Assembly (NCBI GenBank): GCA_049840395.1
Contig: JASGLD010000005.1
Span: 372,001 to 436,000, forward strand
From: CAILZL01 sp049840395
Lineage (GTDB): Bacteria; Pseudomonadota; Gammaproteobacteria; Steroidobacterales; Steroidobacteraceae
Direction of reading: 5' to 3'
DNA: 64,000 nt
In this document: in pieces, positions 59,497 through 64,000 of the stretch
How the letters are laid out: every line of letters starts with the position of its first letter
How positions within the stretch are numbered: position 1 is the first letter of the stretch
Program-made: the position numbers and the translations under genes
Notes under the pieces: generated by a model
The model's database searches: none
The model's input: only the letters and a program-made list of their open reading frames with translations
What the model was told of the DNA's origin: nothing

Positions 59497-62058
59497 ATGA
59501 ATAAGACCTTGTTCGCTCGTGGCACCGGCCTATTGGCGGGCGCTGCGCTCATTTCTACCGCGTTCTCTTCAACCGCCTTCGCACAGGCGGACGACGCGAT
59601 TGCTCTGGAAGAAGTCATCGTCACTGCTGAAAAAGTGGAGCGCGATCTGCAAAAGACCGCCATCTCCATCCAGGTGGTGAGTGGCGAGCAGCTGGCTGCC
59701 GAAGGCAAGAAACGCATCGACGAAATCATCAGCGGCACCGTCGGCCTGCAAGTGCAGGACGGCCCAACCGGCGCCACGGTGTTCATGCGCGGCATCAACG
59801 GTACTTTGTTCGCCTCTGCCGCGGGTGCAGCCAATGCATCGACCGTGGCCATCGTAATCGACGGTGTTTACCAGGCACGTTCCGAAGCAGTACGTGGCAG
59901 CACGCTGGACGTCAGTCAGGTGGAAGTGATGCGCGGTACGCAGAGCACCACGCTGGGAGCAAGTTCGCTGATCGGCGCGGTGAGCGTGGTGACCAATCAA
60001 CCCACCTTCAATTTCGAAGGCAACGGTTCGCTGGAATTCGGCAACTACAACCTGTTGGCCATGCAGGGCGTGTTGAACGCGCCATTGACCGACAATCAAG
60101 CGTTGCGCCTGTCCTATGCCAGTAACAGACGCGATGGCTATATCTCCAGCAATGCCGGTGAATCCGATCTCTCCAATGCACGTGTCAAATATCGCTGGCA
60201 GGCCACCGACGATCTCAACTTCGTGCTGACCTATGAGCAGCAACGTATTGGCGGCAATGGTCAGGCGCAGAGCGTGCTGAGCTACGACGGTTATTGGGAA
60301 CCGGCCGTTACCGGTAAAACCTATGACTGGATTGCCGGTTATCCCACCGCTTTCGGACATACCGCCGGCACTGTTTACATGGATCGTAGCGATCCCTGGG
60401 ATGATGGTTTTCCCAAGAAGGGCTATACCAATGGTCCTTTCTATGACACCAAGCTCGACACGCTCAGCAGCAATATCGATTGGAACCTCGGCTTCGGCAC
60501 CTTGACCTTGTTGCCCTCGTACCAGCGTGCTGAGTTTGCTTCCAACGAACCCAATATCCGCACCAGCATTTCGCATCAGACCCAGGAGCAGAAGACCTAT
60601 CAGTTTGAAGCACGCCTGGCTTCGGCTGCGGGTTCGCGTCTGCAATGGCTGGGTGGCGTGTATTGGTACGACACCAGCATCGATAGTCTGTTCGGTACGG
60701 AAATTCCGCCGAATATTACGCCGACCACTGCCGGTTGTATTACCACTGCGGGCGCGCCCAACTGCTATCGCTATCAGGACACCAAGGATGCGTATCAGCG
60801 CACCACCTCCGCTTACGCCAACATCACCTGGCCGATTATTGATGAACTGCGTCTGTTAGCCGGTGTTCGTTACAGCCGCGACAAGAAGGGCTTTAAATCT
60901 TCAGTGCAGAAGTGGGGTAACCAGACGGGACCTTACGTTGCCTTCACCGATGCGGACTATCTGTCGATTGCACAAGGCGGCACCAATCCAAATCTGGCGA
61001 TTGCACCTAATGGCGCTGCCAGCACGGGTCTCGCTCAAGGCGGCACGGCATCGAAGACTTTCAGCGGCACACCCTATCGTGTCGGCGTCGAATACGATGT
61101 GTTGCCGGACGCCATGGCCTACCTCACGTATTCCAAGGGCTACCAAGCAGGCAATGTGCAGCTGAGCAACTACCTCACCGGCGGCACGCCGGAGTTCGAG
61201 TTGAATCAAATCACCTTGGGCTTCAAGAGCCGTTGGTTCGATGATCGTCTGCAGGCCAATGTGGAAGCATTCAATTCGGAGTTCAAGAATCAGCCGTCCG
61301 CTGCCACACCTACGGCAACAGTCGGGATTACCAGCACCGGCGCGCCTACCAATGTTGTGCTTAGCGATCTGCTTTGCCCCGGCGGCGCAGGCAACGCGGG
61401 TACATGGAGTCCAACTGGTGGCTTTGCTTGTGCCCGCCAGCTCGCCGCAGTGGTGCCAAAGATCAAAAGCAAGGGCGTAGATCTGGAGCTCAACTGGTTG
61501 TTTACAACGCATGATCGAGTCGATGCCACAGTGGAATGGTTGGATTCAGTGCAGGATGCGCCCACCATCAGTGTTACGGCCGATCAACTAGCAGTAACGC
61601 CTGGCATCGCCAACGCGACTGTGGCTAACCAATTGATTGCCGGTTTGAATGCCTACGCACAGGCCTTCGATGGACGCACGCTGCAGAATGCGCCGAAGTG
61701 GAGCGCCAACGCCAGCTACTCGCATGTATTCCAGTTTGCGGGCGGCGGTCAGCTGACGCCGCGCGTCAATGCGGTGTACAAGAGTTCGTACTACACCTCG
61801 GGGTTCGGTTCGGTGAATATTGCCGATCCGGTGTTGTTGGAGCGTTCGACGCAGAAGGCCTATACCTTGTGGAATGCTTTCCTCGGTTGGCAGTCTGCTG
61901 AGGGCAAGTTCCATGTCGATGCCTACATCAAGAACATCGAGAACACGCCGGTATTGTTGAACTACAACCTGGGCGGTCCAGTGCCGGCCGCTTCGCATGG
62001 CGCCATCAGTCTGGATGCACCACGCACCTTCGGTGTGGTGTTCGGCGTCAAGCTGTAA
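59497..62058 (+). CDS. TonB-dependent outer-membrane receptor
   Basis: The 853-residue protein has a Sec signal (cleavage near TAFAQA), a TonB-box-like EEVIVTAEKVE, a plug domain (about 40-165: ISIQVVSGEQLAAEGKKRID, ATVFMRGINGTLFA, VEVMRGTQSTTLGASSLIGA) and a barrel ending in FGVVFGVKL. It is a clear paralogue of the 2829 receptor (same plug motifs and barrel landmarks such as a WDDG stretch). The ligand is unknown. AGGGG precedes the ATG. Next to it lie secreted DUF6152-type genes. Confidence 0.93.
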   Translation: MNKTLFARGTGLLAGAALISTAFSSTAFAQADDAIALEEVIVTAEKVERDLQKTAISIQVVSGEQLAAEGKKRIDEIISGTVGLQVQDGPTGATVFMRGINGTLFASAAGAANASTVAIVIDGVYQARSEAVRGSTLDVSQVEVMRGTQSTTLGASSLIGAVSVVTNQPTFNFEGNGSLEFGNYNLLAMQGVLNAPLTDNQALRLSYASNRRDGYISSNAGESDLSNARVKYRWQATDDLNFVLTYEQQRIGGNGQAQSVLSYDGYWEPAVTGKTYDWIAGYPTAFGHTAGTVYMDRSDPWDDGFPKKGYTNGPFYDTKLDTLSSNIDWNLGFGTLTLLPSYQRAEFASNEPNIRTSISHQTQEQKTYQFEARLASAAGSRLQWLGGVYWYDTSIDSLFGTEIPPNITPTTAGCITTAGAPNCYRYQDTKDAYQRTTSAYANITWPIIDELRLLAGVRYSRDKKGFKSSVQKWGNQTGPYVAFTDADYLSIAQGGTNPNLAIAPNGAASTGLAQGGTASKTFSGTPYRVGVEYDVLPDAMAYLTYSKGYQAGNVQLSNYLTGGTPEFELNQITLGFKSRWFDDRLQANVEAFNSEFKNQPSAATPTATVGITSTGAPTNVVLSDLLCPGGAGNAGTWSPTGGFACARQLAAVVPKIKSKGVDLELNWLFTTHDRVDATVEWLDSVQDAPTISVTADQLAVTPGIANATVANQLIAGLNAYAQAFDGRTLQNAPKWSANASYSHVFQFAGGGQLTPRVNAVYKSSYYTSGFGSVNIADPVLLERSTQKAYTLWNAFLGWQSAEGKFHVDAYIKNIENTPVLLNYNLGGPVPAASHGAISLDAPRTFGVVFGVKL

Positions 62059-62077
62059 CGCAACGCGTTAAAACTAA

Positions 62078-62105
62078 AAGGCCGGAGGAAACTCCGGCCT
62101 TTTTT
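62078..62105 (+). terminator. TonB receptor terminator
   Basis: AAGGCCGGAG / CTCCGGCCTT, a 10-bp stem with a GAAA tetraloop, is followed by TTTTG. Confidence 0.92.
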
Positions 62106-62154
62106 GTTTGCAACGCTTCGACAGGTTATTTCACAGACTATTTCACAGACTATT

Positions 62155-62580
62155 TCACTGGCTCTTGGCAGGCGCGCTGGTTTCTGCTGCCGGTCCGCCA
62201 CCCGGCATGCCCATGTCGACTGTATGTCCATCGGGGAAGGTGGCTTTACGGAAGGTGCCGCCTTCGCGACCATCGCGCATGGGATTGATCACCATGACCA
62301 CCTTGTCGCCTGCCTTGAAGCTGTCCTTATTCATGCCCATGCGACGTGCCATGGATAGGTTGGCGCTTTCAATACCCCATACCTTGGCTTCGCCGCCATT
62401 CTTGTCTGGCACCAATACCCAGATCCACACATGCGGGTTGGTCCATTGATAGGTTTTGATGGTGCCTTCGATGGTAATGGTGCGCGATTGATCGACAGCC
62501 GTGACGGCATGATGCGCGCTCACCGATGCGGCGCCGATCATGCCTAGCGCAACCAACACAAAACGAAAATTTGTATTCAT
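62155..62580 (-). CDS. DUF6152 family secreted protein
   Basis: The 141-residue protein (start 62580; 62592 would add four residues) has a Sec signal (about 1-24, ending VSA), then the DUF6152 pattern HHAVTAVDQSRTITIEGTIK, TNPHVWIWVLV, and GDKVVMVINPMRDGREGG. The mature N-terminal His-His directly after the signal is a possible metal-binding tip, as in several copper proteins, but this is inference. It follows the 62592-63344 gene with overlap or a short gap. Confidence 0.85.
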   Translation of the reverse strand: MNTNFRFVLVALGMIGAASVSAHHAVTAVDQSRTITIEGTIKTYQWTNPHVWIWVLVPDKNGGEAKVWGIESANLSMARRMGMNKDSFKAGDKVVMVINPMRDGREGGTFRKATFPDGHTVDMGMPGGGPAAETSAPAKSQ

Positions 62581-62591
62581 GATGATTCCCA

Positions 62592-63344
62592 TTAAGGCGG
62601 TGTCAGATTGGGTTCGCCATTGATATCGCGATTGTTCTGACTGCAGAACGCTTCCTGCACATGCAGATCGCGGCGAATCTTGAATTTTTGAGTGGTGGTG
62701 TACGGCGCAGTCAGCACCTTGGGATTCATGATGGTGATTTGCTGCTCCAACGTGTCAGGGCTGGTGAGGCGAATGCGCTCGATAGTGTGCGTGGCGCCCT
62801 GACCTTCTACCTTGGGGGCAATGGTGACGCCGGGTAAGAAACCCACGGTATCAATCACCAATGTATCGCCTTCCCAATGACCAATCGAATGACCGTAATA
62901 AGATGGGTCGGGATCACCGTGATCGGTGGTGTCCAGGTGAATGTGCCGCACGCTCAAATAATCCTCATCCATCATCATGAAGATCGAGTCCTTGGAGAAA
63001 AAGAATTCGCCGGTGCGCTCGAATGGACCGCCGAGCGGTTCGCAACTGCTATTACCCAATGAAGACGGTGCGATGGGGCCGATGGCAGCCAACTTCGCGG
63101 CGACATCCGGTTGATACTTGGGCGCCGTATCGTTGCCGCGTGGTCCGCGTTCACGTACCCAGATGCCACCTTCGAATTTCGGCCACTTGGCGATATCGGC
63201 CCAGGTGCGAGTGGGCTTGGTGGTCTTGGCCGTCTCAGCAGCTTGAGCGGTCAGTGAATAATCGTTCAATGAGGCCAGCGCGATGACACTGCCTAACAAG
63301 CAGGTGCGAATGATCTGTCGCCTGACACGGGTGGAGTGATTCAT
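62592..63344 (-). CDS. secreted protein, DUF6152-associated family of unknown function
   Basis: The 250-residue protein has a signal-like N-terminus (about 1-35) and a mature part with YGHSIGHWEGDTLVIDTVGF, a motif repeated in many exported proteobacterial and acidobacterial proteins without assigned function. It also has RHIHLDTTDHGDPDPSYYG. It shares an overlapping TAATG junction with the DUF6152 gene, so the two are an operon. Its role may be tied to DUF6152 and the nearby TonB receptor (inference). Confidence 0.65.
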   Translation of the reverse strand: MNHSTRVRRQIIRTCLLGSVIALASLNDYSLTAQAAETAKTTKPTRTWADIAKWPKFEGGIWVRERGPRGNDTAPKYQPDVAAKLAAIGPIAPSSLGNSSCEPLGGPFERTGEFFFSKDSIFMMMDEDYLSVRHIHLDTTDHGDPDPSYYGHSIGHWEGDTLVIDTVGFLPGVTIAPKVEGQGATHTIERIRLTSPDTLEQQITIMNPKVLTAPYTTTQKFKIRRDLHVQEAFCSQNNRDINGEPNLTPP

Positions 63345-63609
63345 CTATTTCCCCTTGTACAGTCCCCCAATGCGCGGCGAGTGTAGGCAGCGATATGCAG
63401 CGTGTGCAATATGCCCAGTGCATCCTTGCATCGGGCGGGGATGAAATGGGTGGCAACTCTGATGTGCCTTGTACTGGCAGGCAAAACCCATCTCTATAGG
63501 GTCATTGCTTGGTTTAGAATCGTCGCTCTTAAGTGAATGGATCGGCATATGGCTTGCCATCAGCCGGATGCCTGGGTTGATCATCGATAGCCTGAGGGGG
63601 CGAGTTCAT

Positions 63610-64000
63610 ATGAAAGGTTCCATGAAGACCAGTTTGCTGATTGCAACTGCTGTCAGTACCGCGCTGGGCGCTGCTGCAGTGCTGGCGCATCACTCCATCG
63701 CCGTGTTCGATCAAGACAAAGAGGTCACGATCACCGGCACCGTCAAAAAATTCTCCTACACCAATCCGCATGGCTGGATAGATCTGGAAGTCCCCAATGA
63801 CAAGGGCGGTGTAGATGAATGGAGTATTGAAATGGCCTCGCAGGCACAGCTGCGCGGTCGTGGTTGGACGCCCACTACCTTGAAGGCTGGCGACAAGATC
63901 ACCGCCGTGTTGCATCCGCGTCGTGATGGCACCAAGGCGGGCAATGCCGCTGTGCCGCTGACCTTTGCCGATGGCACGCCCGTGGTGGCCAGCGATCAGG
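63610..64000 (+). CDS. DUF6152 family secreted protein, partial
   Basis: The frame runs off the right edge after 130 codons. It has a Sec signal ending near AAAVLA, then HHSIAVFDQDKEVTITGTVK, TNPHGWIDLEV and GDKITAVLHPRRDGTKAGNA. It is a paralogue of the minus-strand DUF6152 gene, and the two operons are divergent. The start follows GAGGGGG nine bases upstream. Confidence 0.85.
   Translation, partial: MKGSMKTSLLIATAVSTALGAAAVLAHHSIAVFDQDKEVTITGTVKKFSYTNPHGWIDLEVPNDKGGVDEWSIEMASQAQLRGRGWTPTTLKAGDKITAVLHPRRDGTKAGNAAVPLTFADGTPVVASDQ

Noticed and set aside
59569..60645. A 358-codon frame opposite the TonB receptor
   Set aside because: Antisense to a clear receptor, no ribosome site or domain.

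Overview
The window looks like a chromosomal segment of a gammaproteobacterium. The large inner-membrane FadE acyl-CoA dehydrogenase, the Mla/MCE lipid transport operon, two TonB-dependent receptors, several Tat-exported oxidoreductases, DUF6152 proteins and moderately high GC all fit the Steroidobacter/Nevskia/Solimonas sort of lineage. That placement is an inference from gene content; no rRNA or tRNA was seen to fix it.

Layout. 1-7900: end of an M16 peptidase, a secreted methyltransferase-like protein, an FGE-sulfatase-type protein, a large TonB receptor with an AT-rich leader, a Tat-exported aldo/keto reductase and a GST. 7900-21700: housekeeping and metabolic genes (CysO-like sulfur carrier, MoeZ-type activating enzyme, amidohydrolase, BLUF photoreceptor divergent from a Crp/Fnr regulator, panB, BNR-repeat protein, EamA exporter, DUF3025, F420-reductase-like protein, DUF4259, DUF1835). 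This part is saturated with a GC-rich palindromic repeat, here called family A, which also brackets a DUF559 endonuclease-like gene. 22000-27700: a lower-GC accessory island carrying a sce7726-sce7725-RES three-gene cassette, a convergent 2-deoxyribosyltransferase-like protein, a ParE-type toxin-antitoxin pair and orphan genes. 27800-32800: nhaA followed by small unknown envelope proteins and glyoxalase-fold genes. 32800-42100: a Cache-type chemoreceptor with a sigma28-like promoter, the mlaE-mlaF-mlaD-lipoprotein operon, a sensor kinase and cobQ. 42400-51600: a CPA2 antiporter, csaA, dps, an ABM protein, MscS, mdh and small unknowns. 51600-56300: two tandem chemoreceptor-cheW pairs. 56500-64000: fadE, a second TonB receptor and a cluster of secreted DUF6152-type proteins.

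The intergenic DNA is unusually rich in palindromic repeats. Six families are visible (A-F), most as inverted pairs or long hairpins tight against stop codons. The two most promising leads for something undescribed are (i) the sce7726/sce7725/RES cassette, which has the architecture of a nuclease-plus-NAD-degrading defence or toxin system, and (ii) the DUF559 gene flanked by inverted family A elements, one of which supplies its stop codon, which resembles a REP-associated mobilising unit. Both functional readings are inference.
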